Assembly: GCF_003590945.1 (NCBI RefSeq)
Contig: NZ_QYUK01000011.1
Location: 462,001 to 526,000 of the forward strand
Direction of reading: 5' to 3'
Length of the DNA: 64,000 nucleotides
Origin: Oleomonas cavernae
GTDB lineage: Bacteria > Pseudomonadota > Alphaproteobacteria > Zavarziniales > Zavarziniaceae
Part shown: positions 17,670 through 27,186 of the stretch, one piece after another
How the letters are laid out: every line of letters begins with the position of its first letter
Numbering within the stretch: position 1 is the stretch's first letter
Notes under the pieces: model-generated
Told to the model about the DNA's origin: nothing
Database searches by the model: none
Seen by the model: the letters and a program-made list of their open reading frames with translations, nothing else
Position numbers and translations under genes: made by a program

Positions 17670-17879
17670 TTACCCCCGCCGGCCGCGCCGCCCGGCGCGC
17701 CGGCCTGCCAATTGCGCGATCACGTCGCGTTTCTCGTCCGGGCTCATGAACAGCCAGGCCCCGATTTCGTCGGTCGAGCGCAGGCAGCCGGTGCACAGCC
17801 GTGTCACCGGGTCGAGCTTGCACACCTTGATGCAGGGGGAGGGGGGATCGTCGGGATCGGAAAACGCGGTACGGGCCAT
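17670..17879 (-). CDS. DUF1289 family small cysteine protein
   Basis: 69 residues, MARTAFSDPDDPPSPC with later KVCKLDP and LCTGCLRSTDEIGAW. The four conserved cysteines (C-x3-C ... C-x2-C) and the GCxRTxxEIxxW pattern define DUF1289, an uncharacterised proteobacterial family thought to bind a metal or iron-sulfur centre. The tail is Arg/Gly-rich. The ATG at 17879 is preferred; a TTG at 17888 would add three residues. It is transcribed away from the acyl-CoA dehydrogenase pair, sharing an upstream gap of about 185 bases with it. The function is unknown. Confidence 0.8.
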   Translation of the reverse strand: MARTAFSDPDDPPSPCIKVCKLDPVTRLCTGCLRSTDEIGAWLFMSPDEKRDVIAQLAGRRAGRRGRRG

Positions 17880-17966
17880 GATTGGCAAGACCTATCATTT
17901 TTTGTCTTGCCTGCCGATTCCGAACGGCCGATCACCCGATCACGGCTTCTTTTCATGGGCGGACGC

Positions 17967-18013
17967 GACGTAAACGTCACCCGCCTTGAATCAAGGCTTT
18001 CCGCCGCTATCAT
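17967..18013 (+). promoter_or_regulatory. Promoter and palindromic operator of the acyl-CoA dehydrogenase pair
   Basis: TTGAAT (17986-17991) and TATCAT (18008-18013) are separated by 16 bases and sit about 50 bases before the first ATG. Eight bases upstream of the -35 is GACGTAAACGTC (17967-17978), 5-base inverted arms around AA. Palindromes with ACGT...ACGT cores are bound by MerR-type regulators of branched-chain or fatty acid breakdown (LiuR-like, from memory). The regulator is not in this window and binding is inferred. Confidence 0.5.
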
Positions 18014-18064
18014 CCCTGTCAGCAGATGCCGGCGATAACCGGCACAAGAGGTGAGGAGTAATCC

Positions 18065-19258
<1,194 letters not shown>

Positions 19259-19272
19259 GGGCGGAAATCACC

Positions 19273-20400
19273 ATGGATTTTTCTTACAGCGACGAGCAGA
19301 AGCTGCTGATCGACAGTGTCGAGCGCTTCGTGCTGGACGATTACGACTTCGACACCCGCAAGGCCATCTTGAAGTCCGAGGACGGTTTCCGCCGCGACCT
19401 GTGGCAGCAGTTCGGCGACCTGGGCTGGCTGGCCGTGCCCTTCGCGGAGGAGGACGGCGGCCTGGGCGGTTCGGCGGTCGAGACCATGATCATCATGGAA
19501 GCCTTCGGCAAGGGCCTGGTGGTGGAACCCTACCTGTCCACCGTGGTGCTGGCCGGCGGCCTGCTGAAGGTTGGCGGCACGCCCGACCAGAAGGCGGCGA
19601 TCCTGCCCGAACTGATGGCCGGCAGCCTGCTGGCTGCGGTCGGCTATGCCGAACCCACCTCGCGCTTCAACTTGAGCGACGTCTCGACCAAGGCCGAGAA
19701 GGCGGGCGAGGGGTGGAAGCTGTCAGGTCATAAATCGGTGGTCCTGCACGGCCCCATGGCCGACAAGATCATCGTCTCGGCCCGCACCTCAGGTACCCAG
19801 CGCGACGAGAAGGGCATCACCCTCTTCATCGTCGATGCCGGGGCCAAGGGCGTCACCCGCCGCGACTATCCGACCGTCGACGGCCTGCGCGCGTCGGAAG
19901 TGACGCTCGAAGGCGTCGAGGTAGGGGAAAGTGATGTGGTCGGTCCCGTCGACGGCGGCTTCGAACTGCTGGAGCAGGTGGTCGACGAAGCCATCGCGGC
20001 GATCTGCGCCGAGGCGGTGGGCGCCATGGAAAAGCTCTACAAGACCACGATCGAGTACGCCCGCACCCGCGTGCAGTTCGGCCAGCCGATCGGCCGCTTC
20101 CAGGTCATCCAGCATCGCCTGGTCGACATGTACATGGCCTATGAGCAGGCCAAGTCGATGGCCCTGATGGCCAACCTGAAGCTGACCGCCCCGCGCGACG
20201 AGCGCCGCAAGGCGATCTCGGCCGCCAAGGTCCAGATCGGCAAGTCGGGCCGCCTGGTCGGCCAGCAGGCGGTGCAGATCCACGGCGGCATGGGCATGAC
20301 CGACGAGCTCAACGTCGGCCACTACTTCAAGCGCCTGACCATGATCGACACCCTGTTCGGCAATGTCGATCACCACCTCAAGCGTTACGCGACGCTTTGA
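19273..20400 (+). CDS. Acyl-CoA dehydrogenase, small subunit of a PimC/PimD-like pair
   Basis: 375 residues, MDFSYSDEQKLLIDSVERFVLDDYDF, the typical start of PimD-like small subunits. Conserved stretches: WLAVPFAEEDGGLGG, VGYAEPTSRFNL, KSVVLHGPMADKII, RTRVQFGQPIGRFQVIQHRLVDM, and HGGMGMTDELNVGHYFKR. It is shorter than the upstream subunit and pairs with it, as in heteromeric acyl-CoA dehydrogenases where only part of the sites bind FAD fully. The two genes are 14 bases apart and end at a strong hairpin terminator (20407-20440). The pair presumably acts in degradation of dicarboxylic or cyclic acids. Confidence 0.88.
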   Translation: MDFSYSDEQKLLIDSVERFVLDDYDFDTRKAILKSEDGFRRDLWQQFGDLGWLAVPFAEEDGGLGGSAVETMIIMEAFGKGLVVEPYLSTVVLAGGLLKVGGTPDQKAAILPELMAGSLLAAVGYAEPTSRFNLSDVSTKAEKAGEGWKLSGHKSVVLHGPMADKIIVSARTSGTQRDEKGITLFIVDAGAKGVTRRDYPTVDGLRASEVTLEGVEVGESDVVGPVDGGFELLEQVVDEAIAAICAEAVGAMEKLYKTTIEYARTRVQFGQPIGRFQVIQHRLVDMYMAYEQAKSMALMANLKLTAPRDERRKAISAAKVQIGKSGRLVGQQAVQIHGGMGMTDELNVGHYFKRLTMIDTLFGNVDHHLKRYATL

Positions 20401-20406
20401 ATGAGC

Positions 20407-20440
20407 AAGGCGCCACCCCGGCGGTCCGGGGTGACGCCTT
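20407..20440. terminator. Bidirectional hairpin terminator
   Basis: 15-base arms AAGGCGCCACCCCGG (20407-20421) and CCGGGGTGACGCCTT (20426-20440) pair at 14 of 15 positions around CGGT. It lies six bases after the dehydrogenase stop and two bases from the stop of the convergent toxin gene, so it can serve both; the arm ends supply short T tracts. Confidence 0.65.
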
Positions 20441-20442
20441 AG

Positions 20443-20754
20443 TCATTTGGGCCATTGCCCGGCCGGCCAATCACGGGCGGTGTGGATGATGTGCAGGATG
20501 ACGAGGCCCCCGTCCTCCTCCGTCGGGTCATCCACCAGGGCGTAGGCGACGATGAGACGGGTGCCGCGGACAGATTTTTCGTAGGTACCTTCGACACGTC
20601 CCCGGCGCCCTGTCGGCATCTCGGCAAGGCGATGAACAGCGTCGAGGACACGATTGGCGATCAGTTCAGCCGCGAATGGATCTTTGGTGCCGACATACTC
20701 GATTTGCGTATACCAATCCGCGCGGGCCTCCTTGGTCCAGATGGCCCGCCTCAA
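20443..20754 (-). CDS. RelE/ParE-family toxin
   Basis: 103 residues, MRRAIWTKEARADWYTQIEYV, with the ParE/RelE pattern: a W-x-x-x-A-x-x-D-x-x-x-I start, helical middle LIANRVLDAVHRLAEMPTGRRGRV, the GTRLIVAYALVDD strand, and a closing ILHIIHTARDWPAGQWPK with the common IxHxxRxW-type end. Such toxins are endoribonucleases or gyrase poisons; which type is not clear. Its ATG overlaps the antitoxin stop (ATGA at 20751-20754), the usual antitoxin-first arrangement. The gene ends two bases from the hairpin it shares with the dehydrogenase operon. Confidence 0.85.
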   Translation of the reverse strand: MRRAIWTKEARADWYTQIEYVGTKDPFAAELIANRVLDAVHRLAEMPTGRRGRVEGTYEKSVRGTRLIVAYALVDDPTEEDGGLVILHIIHTARDWPAGQWPK

Positions 20755-21011
20755 GCATGCTTCCTCTTGGCTGCTTCAATGATCTCCCTGACTTCAGCCA
20801 TGACTTGTTCGTGCGGCACCGTGCGTCCGGCCTCCATGTCTTCGAGGCCGCGCTTGATGCTGGCGACGATCGCCAATTCCCGATCGACGTAGTGTTCGAC
20901 GGCTTCCGCCGCCAAATAGGATTTGGAGCGATCCGTGTCGATGGCGAGTTGATCGAGCTTGTCTTTGACCGACTGCGGCAATCGAATCGTCAGGGTGGTG
21001 CTCTCCGACAT
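20751..21011 (-). CDS. Ribbon-helix-helix (CopG-like) antitoxin
   Basis: 86 residues, MSESTTLTIRLPQSVKDKLD, which is the beta strand and first helix of a ribbon-helix-helix repressor, followed by ATDRSKSYLAAEAVEHYVDR-like helices (here DTDRSKSYLAAEAVEHYV) and a charged C-terminal part (GLEDMEAGRTVPHEQVMAEV) that would wrap the toxin. The ATG at 21011 has AGGAG six bases upstream; earlier in-frame starts lack a site. It is expected to neutralise the downstream ParE/RelE toxin and repress its own promoter, where TGTGCATATGTACACA lies (21022-21037). Confidence 0.88.
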   Translation of the reverse strand: MSESTTLTIRLPQSVKDKLDQLAIDTDRSKSYLAAEAVEHYVDRELAIVASIKRGLEDMEAGRTVPHEQVMAEVREIIEAAKRKHA

Positions 21012-21021
21012 GACGAACTCC

Positions 21022-21037
21022 TGTGCATATGTACACA
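21022..21037. promoter_or_regulatory. Near-palindrome before the antitoxin, probable autoregulatory operator
   Basis: TGTGCATATGTACACA has TGTG/CACA ends and matches its reverse complement at 12 of 16 positions. It is A/T-rich relative to its surroundings and lies 11 bases upstream of the antitoxin ATG. Ribbon-helix-helix antitoxins bind such short inverted repeats; binding is inferred. Confidence 0.5.
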
Positions 21038-21135
21038 AGCTATCACAAATGGGGCGTGGCTGTAGCACCCTTGGCGCCCTCGCTACCCCAAGGCTATGGT
21101 TGATCCCTCCCCCTCGGCCCGGACCGGAGTCGACC

Positions 21136-22281
21136 TTGACCTATAGCCCGCCTGAACCTGTCGTTGCCGATGAAGACATCGCCGCCCTGACCGACGCCTA
21201 TTTCCGTCGCACCCGGCGGGTGGTGGAGAAATTCGGCGACACGCAGGTCACCTATGCCGTGTTCATGCGCCGGCCGGTGATCTTCACGGCCAAGCCGATG
21301 ATCGACTGGCTGGAGGCGGTGGCCGCGACGCGGGGTACAAGTTTTCAGATCGAGCCGCAATATGCCGAGGGTGACTGGGTCGGGGCGGGCGAGCCGCTGA
21401 TCTATCTGTCCGGCTCGTTCGTTGCCCTGGTGGAACTGGAAACCCTCTACCTCCAGAAGCTGGGGGCGGCCTGTGTCGCCGCCTACAATGCCTATTCCAT
21501 GTGCTGCGAATTGCCCAAGGTCGGCTTCCTGGCCATGGATGCCCGCCACACCACGGGGCCGGAGATGATGGCGCTGATGGCCTATGCGGCTTCCGTCGGC
21601 TCGGCCGCGGCGCGCAAGGCGGTGGGCGCGACCGGCTTCATCGGCTCCGCCAATGGCGCCACCGCGCATTTCTTCGGCCAGAAGGATGGTCTGGGCACCA
21701 TGCCCCATGCCCTGATCGGCTATGCCGGCTCGACCCTGCGCGCGGCCGAGATGTTCGTCGAGGCCAATCCCGGCGTGCCGCTGACCATCCTGTCCGACTA
21801 TTTCGGCCGCGAGACCACCGACACGATCGAGGTCTGCCGGCGCTTCTCCGAAATGGCGGCAGCGGGCAACCTCTCCGTGCGCCTGGATACCCACGGCGGC
21901 CGCTTCCTCGAAGGCCTCGACCCCCAGGCGAGCTACGACGTGCTCGACCGCCACGTGCCCAATTCCTTCCGCCAGTACCGGACCGAGCAGGAGCTGAAAT
22001 GGCTGGTCGGCACCGGCGTCTCCGCCGCCGCGATCTTTCGCACGCGCGAGGCCCTGGATGCGGCAGGCTTCCCCAAGGTGAAGATCGTCGCCTCGTCGGG
22101 CTTCGGCCCGGCCAAGTGCAAGGTCATGGCCAGCGTCCATGCCCCGATCGACCTGGTCGGCACCGGCTCCTACCTGCCCGAGGATTGGCGCGAGACCTAT
22201 GCCACCTCGGACATCATCCGCTACGGCGATCGTGACTCGGTGAAGATCGGCCGCGAGTTCCTGCTGCGAAGGCGCGATTGA
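21136..22281 (+). CDS. pncB: Nicotinate phosphoribosyltransferase
   Basis: 381 residues. It makes nicotinate mononucleotide from nicotinate and PRPP, the entry of the NAD salvage (Preiss-Handler) route. Motifs: a Y-F-x-R-T-R near the start (DAYFRRTRRVVEKFGD), FMRRPVIF, DARHTTGPEMMALM, GATGFIGSANG, SVRLDTHGGRFLEGLD, and IVASSGFGPAKC. The start is a TTG with CGGAG six to seven bases upstream; no in-frame ATG fits. It diverges from the toxin-antitoxin pair. nadE, the last step of NAD synthesis, is 6 kb away in the same window but not in the same operon. Confidence 0.9.
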   Translation: MTYSPPEPVVADEDIAALTDAYFRRTRRVVEKFGDTQVTYAVFMRRPVIFTAKPMIDWLEAVAATRGTSFQIEPQYAEGDWVGAGEPLIYLSGSFVALVELETLYLQKLGAACVAAYNAYSMCCELPKVGFLAMDARHTTGPEMMALMAYAASVGSAAARKAVGATGFIGSANGATAHFFGQKDGLGTMPHALIGYAGSTLRAAEMFVEANPGVPLTILSDYFGRETTDTIEVCRRFSEMAAAGNLSVRLDTHGGRFLEGLDPQASYDVLDRHVPNSFRQYRTEQELKWLVGTGVSAAAIFRTREALDAAGFPKVKIVASSGFGPAKCKVMASVHAPIDLVGTGSYLPEDWRETYATSDIIRYGDRDSVKIGREFLLRRRD

Positions 22282-22301
22282 GGGGCTGGCAACAGCGGAG
22301 T

Positions 22302-22414
22302 GCGTCCTTCGAGACGCCGCCGTTGGCGGCTCCTCAGGATGAGGAGAATCTTGTTGGCAAAACAGATTTCCTCATCCTGAGGAGCGACCTGCAAGGTCGC
22401 GTCTCGAAGGACGC
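22302..22414. repeat. Long palindromic repeat between convergent genes
   Basis: Nested inverted repeats: GCGTCCTTCGAGACGC (22302-22317) pairs with GCGTCTCGAAGGACGC (22399-22414), and inside it CTCCTCAGGATGAGGA pairs with TCCTCATCCTGAGGAG. The whole 113-base element can fold as one long hairpin. It fills the gap between pncB and the convergent patatin gene. This palindrome type is widespread in alphaproteobacterial genomes. Confidence 0.85.
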
Positions 22415-22431
22415 AGGATATCTCCCCCGGC

Positions 22432-23601
22432 CTAGCGGTCGAAATCGCGGTGCAGGTCGTGGACCACCACGCTGCAGCCGTCGGCCGGCTTCTGCAGCCA
22501 GTCGGGCCGCATCAGGGTGCGCTTGGTATCGTCATAGCCGGATTTCCAATGCTCCAGCATCGAGGTATGCGAGAACTCGTAATCCTTGGCGCTGCCCTCG
22601 TAGCTCTTCTGCTGATAGATCAGGTGGGCGATGTTCACCGGCGGCATGTTGGTGACCTCGGCGATCAGCGCTTCGTCTTCGGGGTCGCGCAGCTCGGGCG
22701 GGATCTTGGCCAGCGACTTGGCGACGCGCACGCGAAAGTCGTGAATACGGCGGTAGCTGTCGGTGGTGAACCGGGTGCGGCTGGAATAGGTGATATCCTT
22801 GTGCCGGCCCATGACATCGCGCATGTCGCGCGGCAGCGTGCCGTTGGCGTTGAACAGGTCGACCTGGAACGCCAGGGTGGACAACCGCTTCTCCTGGCTC
22901 AGCAGGTAGAGCAGGGGGGTGTTCGAGACGATGCCGCCGTCCCAGTAGTAGTCGCCGTCGATCAGGATCGGCGGGAAGGCCGGCGGCAGCGCGCCCGAAG
23001 CCATGATATGCTCGGGCCCGATGGTTTCCTTGCGGTTGTCGAAGAACAGGAAATTGCCGGTCCTCACATTGACCGCCCCGACGGAAAAGAACACGCCGTC
23101 ATTGTTCAGCAGGTCGAAATCGATCACCCGCAACAGGGTCTCGCGCAGGGGGCTGGTGTCATAGAAACTGGTCGCGCCTTCGGCGCCGCGCGGCAGCAGC
23201 CAGGGATTGACCGGCCGGGGCTCGAAGAAGCCGGGCTGGCCCTGGCCCATGGTAATCATGGAACTCCACTGGTTGCGCCAGGCCCGGAACATGTCGCCGT
23301 CGGGGGTATAGAGCCAGATCTTGCGGCCCGAGATCAGCTCCCAGAATTCGCGCAGGCGCTTCACCCGCTTCTCGGGCGGGTTGCCGGCGATGATCGCCGA
23401 ATTGATGGCGCCGATCGAGACCCCCGACAGCCAGTTGGGATGCAGGTCGGCCTCGGCCAGGGCTTCATAGACGCCCGCCTGATAGGCCCCAAGCGCACCG
23501 CCGCCCTGGAACACCAGCGCGACCCGATCATAGGAGCCGCCGATTTCCGTAAGCGCCGCCTTGACGTGCGGAATCTCTTTTCTGCTGCGCATGACCGTCA
23601 C
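22432..23601 (-). CDS. Patatin-like phospholipase with C-terminal DUF3734
   Basis: 389 residues. Patatin motifs: oxyanion GGGALGAY at 33-40, nucleophile elbow G-V-S62-I-G, and the Asp221 of [10 protein letters not shown]. The C-terminal third ([18 protein letters not shown]...[19 protein letters not shown]) is the DUF3734 extension found with this subfamily. It would cleave acyl ester bonds of phospholipids with a Ser-Asp dyad in the cytoplasm or at the inner face of the membrane. Its ATG overlaps the stop of the acetoacetate decarboxylase gene (23598-23601). In related bacteria the same two genes often flank a 3-hydroxybutyrate dehydrogenase; that gene is missing here. An alternative start is the ATG three codons in. 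Confidence 0.9.
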   Translation of the reverse strand: MTVMRSRKEIPHVKAALTEIGGSYDRVALVFQGGGALGAYQAGVYEALAEADLHPNWLSGVSIGAINSAIIAGNPPEKRVKRLREFWELISGRKIWLYTPDGDMFRAWRNQWSSMITMGQGQPGFFEPRPVNPWLLPRGAEGATSFYDTSPLRETLLRVIDFDLLNNDGVFFSVGAVNVRTGNFLFFDNRKETIGPEHIMASGALPPAFPPILIDGDYYWDGGIVSNTPLLYLLSQEKRLSTLAFQVDLFNANGTLPRDMRDVMGRHKDITYSSRTRFTTDSYRRIHDFRVRVAKSLAKIPPELRDPEDEALIAEVTNMPPVNIAHLIYQQKSYEGSAKDYEFSHTSMLEHWKSGYDDTKRTLMRPDWLQKPADGCSVVVHDLHRDFDR

Positions 23602-24371
23602 TCCCCGGCCGCGATGGCCAGTACCGGCACCTTGTCGGCCATGTAGTCATGGGCGATCTTGCCCAGGCCCAGGGTCAGGTCGGCCAGGATGTGGCTGGCC
23701 CCGATCACCCGCTTCACCGGCAAGGCAGCGACGTTGGCGATGGCGTGCGGGGTCAGGCTCAGGGCGGCGGGCCCGGTCCAGGCGCCCTTCAGGGTGATAT
23801 CCTCCAGGTAATACTCGACCAGCTCGCAGATCCGGTGCGAGCCGTCGACATGGGGGATGATCTTCAGGAGGAAGCTGGGTTCGCGCAGGCTGTCCATGAC
23901 CGTGTCGTTGTTCAGCGCCCGGTGCTTGTAGCCCATGGTCGCCACCGCGCATTGGATCGAGCCGTAGTTGAGGGTGCCGACGAAGACATCCTTCTCCACC
24001 CGCATGCTGGGCTTGGCGTATTTCTTGGGGAAGCCCCACAGTTCGCGGCCGCCGGCGATCGGCGCCTCGTCGTCCAGGTACATGGAATGGACATAGCCGC
24101 CCTTGCGGCCCTCGAAGGTCACCGGAATCACCTGCCCGGTCTCGGTGTAGTCGCCGAAGCCCGTCGAATCCGGCATGCGGATGAACTCGTATTTGACGAT
24201 GGGCTCGGTCACCTCCAACGGTTCCGGCACCACGGCACGCAGCGCGTCGATGTCGGTTTCGTAGGTGATGATCATATATTCCCGGTTGATGAAACGGTAG
24301 GGGCCGGGCGGAAACGACGGGTTGGTCAGCGGCATCGCAAAAGCCTGCCGGCGGACGTCAGCAATATCCAT
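23598..24371 (-). CDS. adc: Acetoacetate decarboxylase family protein
   Basis: 257 residues. The active-site lysine pair is in [14 protein letters not shown] (K116-K117), matching the adjacent Schiff-base and pKa-perturbing lysines of clostridial Adc (K115-K116). The start [20 protein letters not shown] and [16 protein letters not shown]-like region ([18 protein letters not shown]) are characteristic. Adc converts acetoacetate to acetone and CO2, and relatives also act on other beta-keto or ring acids. The ATG at 24371 has AAGGAG eight bases upstream. It is coupled by ATGA to the patatin gene, suggesting a link to polyhydroxybutyrate or ketone body turnover, as known for adc-bdh-patatin operons. 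The gene diverges from the drug exporter. Confidence 0.9.
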   Translation of the reverse strand: MDIADVRRQAFAMPLTNPSFPPGPYRFINREYMIITYETDIDALRAVVPEPLEVTEPIVKYEFIRMPDSTGFGDYTETGQVIPVTFEGRKGGYVHSMYLDDEAPIAGGRELWGFPKKYAKPSMRVEKDVFVGTLNYGSIQCAVATMGYKHRALNNDTVMDSLREPSFLLKIIPHVDGSHRICELVEYYLEDITLKGAWTGPAALSLTPHAIANVAALPVKRVIGASHILADLTLGLGKIAHDYMADKVPVLAIAAGE

Positions 24372-24526
24372 CACTACGCTCCTTGAACAGCGGCGCGCGC
24401 CCTCGAACGGCCGTGTTGTGCAGTGCAGAATATAGTGACAGGCCGCCATTGCACAGCCATGACGGCAAGGCAGCCATGCCGCATGGGCGGTTTTCAGGTG
24501 TGCGCCGCTCGGCGATGGTGCCGATC

Positions 24527-26035
24527 ATGGCTGTCGATCTTACGCCGCCCTCGGCGGGCGCCGACCGGGTTTCACCCGCACCGCTCGATCACAAAACCAT
24601 CCGGATGATCATCCTCGGCATCCTGCTGGCGATGCTGCTGGGTGCGCTCGATCAGACCATCGTGGCAACGGCGCTGCCGACCATCGGCCGCGACCTGGCC
24701 GATGTGGGCGACCTGCCCTGGGTGGTCACCGCCTATCTGCTGACCTCGACGGCCGCCGTGCCGCTCTACGGCAAGCTCAGCGACATCCACGGCCGGCGAT
24801 CGATGATGCTGATCGCCATCAGCCTGTTCGTGCTGGGCTCGATCGCCTGCGCGCTCGCCCCCAACATGCTGGTCCTGATCCTCATGCGCGGCCTCCAGGG
24901 CCTGGGCGGCGGCGGCTTGATCTCGCTGGCACAGACCATCGTCGCCGATGTGGTGTCGCCCAAGGAGCGCGGCCGTTACCAGGGCTATATCGCCGGCGTC
25001 TTCGCCTTCTCCTCGATCGGCGGGCCGGTCCTGGGCGGCATCATCGCCGAACACCTGCATTGGTCGGTGATCTTCTGGCTGAACCTGCCGCTGGGCGCCG
25101 TCGCCTTCTTCATGACCGACCGGGTGCTGCGGCAACTGCCGCGCCACGACCGCCGCCACAGGCTCGACGTCCTGGGCGGCGTGCTGATGGTTGTGGCGAC
25201 GGTCACCTTGCTCCTGGCGCTGACCTGGGGCGGGGTCGATTTCCCCTGGGATTCGCCGCGCATCCTGGGCCTGTTCGCGGCCTCTGCCCTGCTGTGGGCG
25301 GGTTTCGTCTGGCGGGTGGCGACGGCCAGCGAACCGTTCCTGCCGCTCTCCATCCTGCTCAACCCGGTGGTGCGTGACGCGGTGATCGCCGCCTTCTTCG
25401 TCATGGGCACCCTGATCGGCCTGTCGATCTTTGTGCCGATCTATCTTGAATCGGTGCACCGCCTCAGCGCCTCGGCCTCCGGCCTGATCCTGATCGCCCT
25501 GATGGGCGGCGTGGTGGTCGGTGCGTCGTCCACCGGCCAGATCATGGGCCGGATCACCCACTACAAGCGCCTGCCGCTGGCGGGGCTCAGCATGACCGTG
25601 GTGATGTTCGGCCTGATCGCGCTGTTTCCCGGCTCCCTGCCGCTCTGGACCCTGATCGCCTTGCTGGCGATCGGCGGCATGGGCATGGGCACGGCCCTGC
25701 CGGTGACCACCGTCGCGATCCAGAATGCCGTGCCGCTGCACCAGTTGGGCACGGCCACGGGGGCGGCCAACTTCTTCCGCTCGCTGGGCAGTGCCCTGAT
25801 CGTGGCCGGCTTCGGCGCGATCTTCTTCACCAGCATCGGCGGCCACGGCGCCAGCCTGCAACTCGACACCTTGGGCGCCGAAATCGCCACCCGCGGCGGC
25901 GACCTCGGCCAAATCTTCGGCTGGGTCTTCGGCGCCGCCACCGCGGGCATGGCGATCGGCCTGGGCTTTCTCGCCCGGATGGAAGAACTCCCCTTGCGCA
26001 GCAGCGTAAAAGCCGAACCCGCCGCGGCGGAGTGA
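24527..26035 (+). CDS. DHA2-family MFS drug exporter (EmrB/QacA type)
   Basis: About 502 residues with 14 predicted membrane segments. Family motifs: LDQTIVATALPTIGRDL in TM1, the loop 2-3 motif GKLSDIHGRRSMML, LQGLGGGGLISLAQTIV and the motif C region YIAGVFAFSSIGGPVLGG. DHA2 exporters use the proton gradient to expel cationic drugs, dyes or other toxic compounds; the substrate is unknown. I chose the ATG at 24527, which leaves about 26 residues before TM1; an upstream ATG at 24476 has a better site (AAGG, five bases) and would add 17 residues. The gene diverges from adc. No membrane fusion partner is nearby. Confidence 0.88.
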   Translation: MAVDLTPPSAGADRVSPAPLDHKTIRMIILGILLAMLLGALDQTIVATALPTIGRDLADVGDLPWVVTAYLLTSTAAVPLYGKLSDIHGRRSMMLIAISLFVLGSIACALAPNMLVLILMRGLQGLGGGGLISLAQTIVADVVSPKERGRYQGYIAGVFAFSSIGGPVLGGIIAEHLHWSVIFWLNLPLGAVAFFMTDRVLRQLPRHDRRHRLDVLGGVLMVVATVTLLLALTWGGVDFPWDSPRILGLFAASALLWAGFVWRVATASEPFLPLSILLNPVVRDAVIAAFFVMGTLIGLSIFVPIYLESVHRLSASASGLILIALMGGVVVGASSTGQIMGRITHYKRLPLAGLSMTVVMFGLIALFPGSLPLWTLIALLAIGGMGMGTALPVTTVAIQNAVPLHQLGTATGAANFFRSLGSALIVAGFGAIFFTSIGGHGASLQLDTLGAEIATRGGDLGQIFGWVFGAATAGMAIGLGFLARMEELPLRSSVKAEPAAAE

Positions 26036-26048
26036 ACCGCCCCCCGCC

Positions 26049-26161
26049 GTCATTCCGGCGAAGGCCGGAATCCATGGCAGGGGCAGGCGAGAGCAGGGGC
26101 GCCAGGCTGGGTTGCCGTCTCCCCCTGCATGTCGATGGATTCCGGCCTTCGCCGGAATGAC
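26049..26161. repeat. Dispersed palindromic repeat (perfect 27-base arms)
   Basis: Arms 26049-26075 and 26135-26161 are exact inverted copies (GTCATTCCGGCGAAGGCCGG, then AATCCAT) separated by 59 bases. It is the same family as the element inside phnJ (2128-2205) and shares its right arm with 30086-30112. It lies between the exporter and the convergent oxidoreductase and may act as a terminator or mRNA end. Confidence 0.9.
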
Positions 26162-26173
26162 GATGACGGTTCC

Positions 26174-27175
26174 TTACAGCTTCACCACCATCTTGCCCGT
26201 GTTCGCCCCCTTGAAGAGCGCCAGGAAGGCGTCGGGGGTGTTTTCGATGCCCTCGTAGACGGTCTCGCGGAACTTGATCTTCCCCGTGGCGACCAGGGGC
26301 GCCACTTCGGCCAAGAACTCGGGCAGGTGCTGCCAGTAGTCGACGACGATGAAGCCGCGGATGTTGATGCGCTTGGGCACCACCAGCATGATCGCGCGCG
26401 AGCCTTCGGGCGGTTCGGTCGCATTGTACTGGGCGATCATCCCGCACACCGCCACGCGGCCGTGCAGCTTCATGTTGATCAGGGCGGCATCGAACTGCGG
26501 CCCGCCGACATTCTCGAAATAGACGTCGATGCCCTTGGGCGCCAGGCGGCCCAGGGCCTGCACCGGGTCTTCCGTGCGGTAGTCGAAGGCGCCGTCGAAG
26601 CCCAGTTCGTCGGTCAGCCAGGCCACCTTGTCCGGCCCGCCGGCCGAGCCGATGGCCGTGCAGCCCTTGACCTTGGCCAGCTGCCCGACCAGCGAGCCCA
26701 CGGCGCCGGCGGCGCCCGAGACGAAGACGGTCTCGCCCGGCTGGGCCAGGCCCACCTTGTTCAACCCCGCCCAGGCGGTGAGGCCGGGCATGCCCAGCAC
26801 GCCCAGATAGGCCGACGGCGGGACGATGGCGGCGTCGATCTTCTGGGCGCCCGCCGCCGGCAGCAGTGCCCATTCACGCCAGCCGGCATTGTGCAGCACC
26901 CAGTCGCCGGGCTTCAGCGAAGGGTCGTTGGCGGTTACTACCTCGCCCACGGCGCCGCCTTCCAGCGGCTGGCCGATCTGGAAGGGCGGGACGTAGGACT
27001 TGGCATCGTTCATGCGGCCCCGCATATAGGGGTCGACCGACAGGAAGCGGTTGCGGATCAGCACCTCGCCGGCACCGGGCGCCGGCATCGCGACGGCTTC
27101 CAGGCGGAAATTCTCAGGGACAGGTGCGCCCTTGGGCCGGCTGGCCAGGACGATCTGATGGCTCTTCTCGCTCAT
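26174..27175 (-). CDS. Zinc-free MDR NADP-dependent oxidoreductase (PTGR-like)
   Basis: 333 residues, MSEKSHQIVLASRPKGAPVP. It belongs to the medium-chain reductase branch of leukotriene B4 dehydrogenase/prostaglandin reductase and bacterial CurA. It shows SVDPYMRGRM, the Rossmann motif VSGAAGAVGSLVGQLAK, and CGMIAQYNA. No zinc-binding cysteine cluster is present. Such enzymes reduce alpha,beta-unsaturated ketones or aldehydes with NADPH. GGGAGGG precedes the ATG. It follows a paralogue by 11 bases (27187-28200), so the two form an operon. Confidence 0.88.
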   Translation of the reverse strand: MSEKSHQIVLASRPKGAPVPENFRLEAVAMPAPGAGEVLIRNRFLSVDPYMRGRMNDAKSYVPPFQIGQPLEGGAVGEVVTANDPSLKPGDWVLHNAGWREWALLPAAGAQKIDAAIVPPSAYLGVLGMPGLTAWAGLNKVGLAQPGETVFVSGAAGAVGSLVGQLAKVKGCTAIGSAGGPDKVAWLTDELGFDGAFDYRTEDPVQALGRLAPKGIDVYFENVGGPQFDAALINMKLHGRVAVCGMIAQYNATEPPEGSRAIMLVVPKRINIRGFIVVDYWQHLPEFLAEVAPLVATGKIKFRETVYEGIENTPDAFLALFKGANTGKMVVKL

Positions 27176-27186
27176 GGTTCCCTCCC

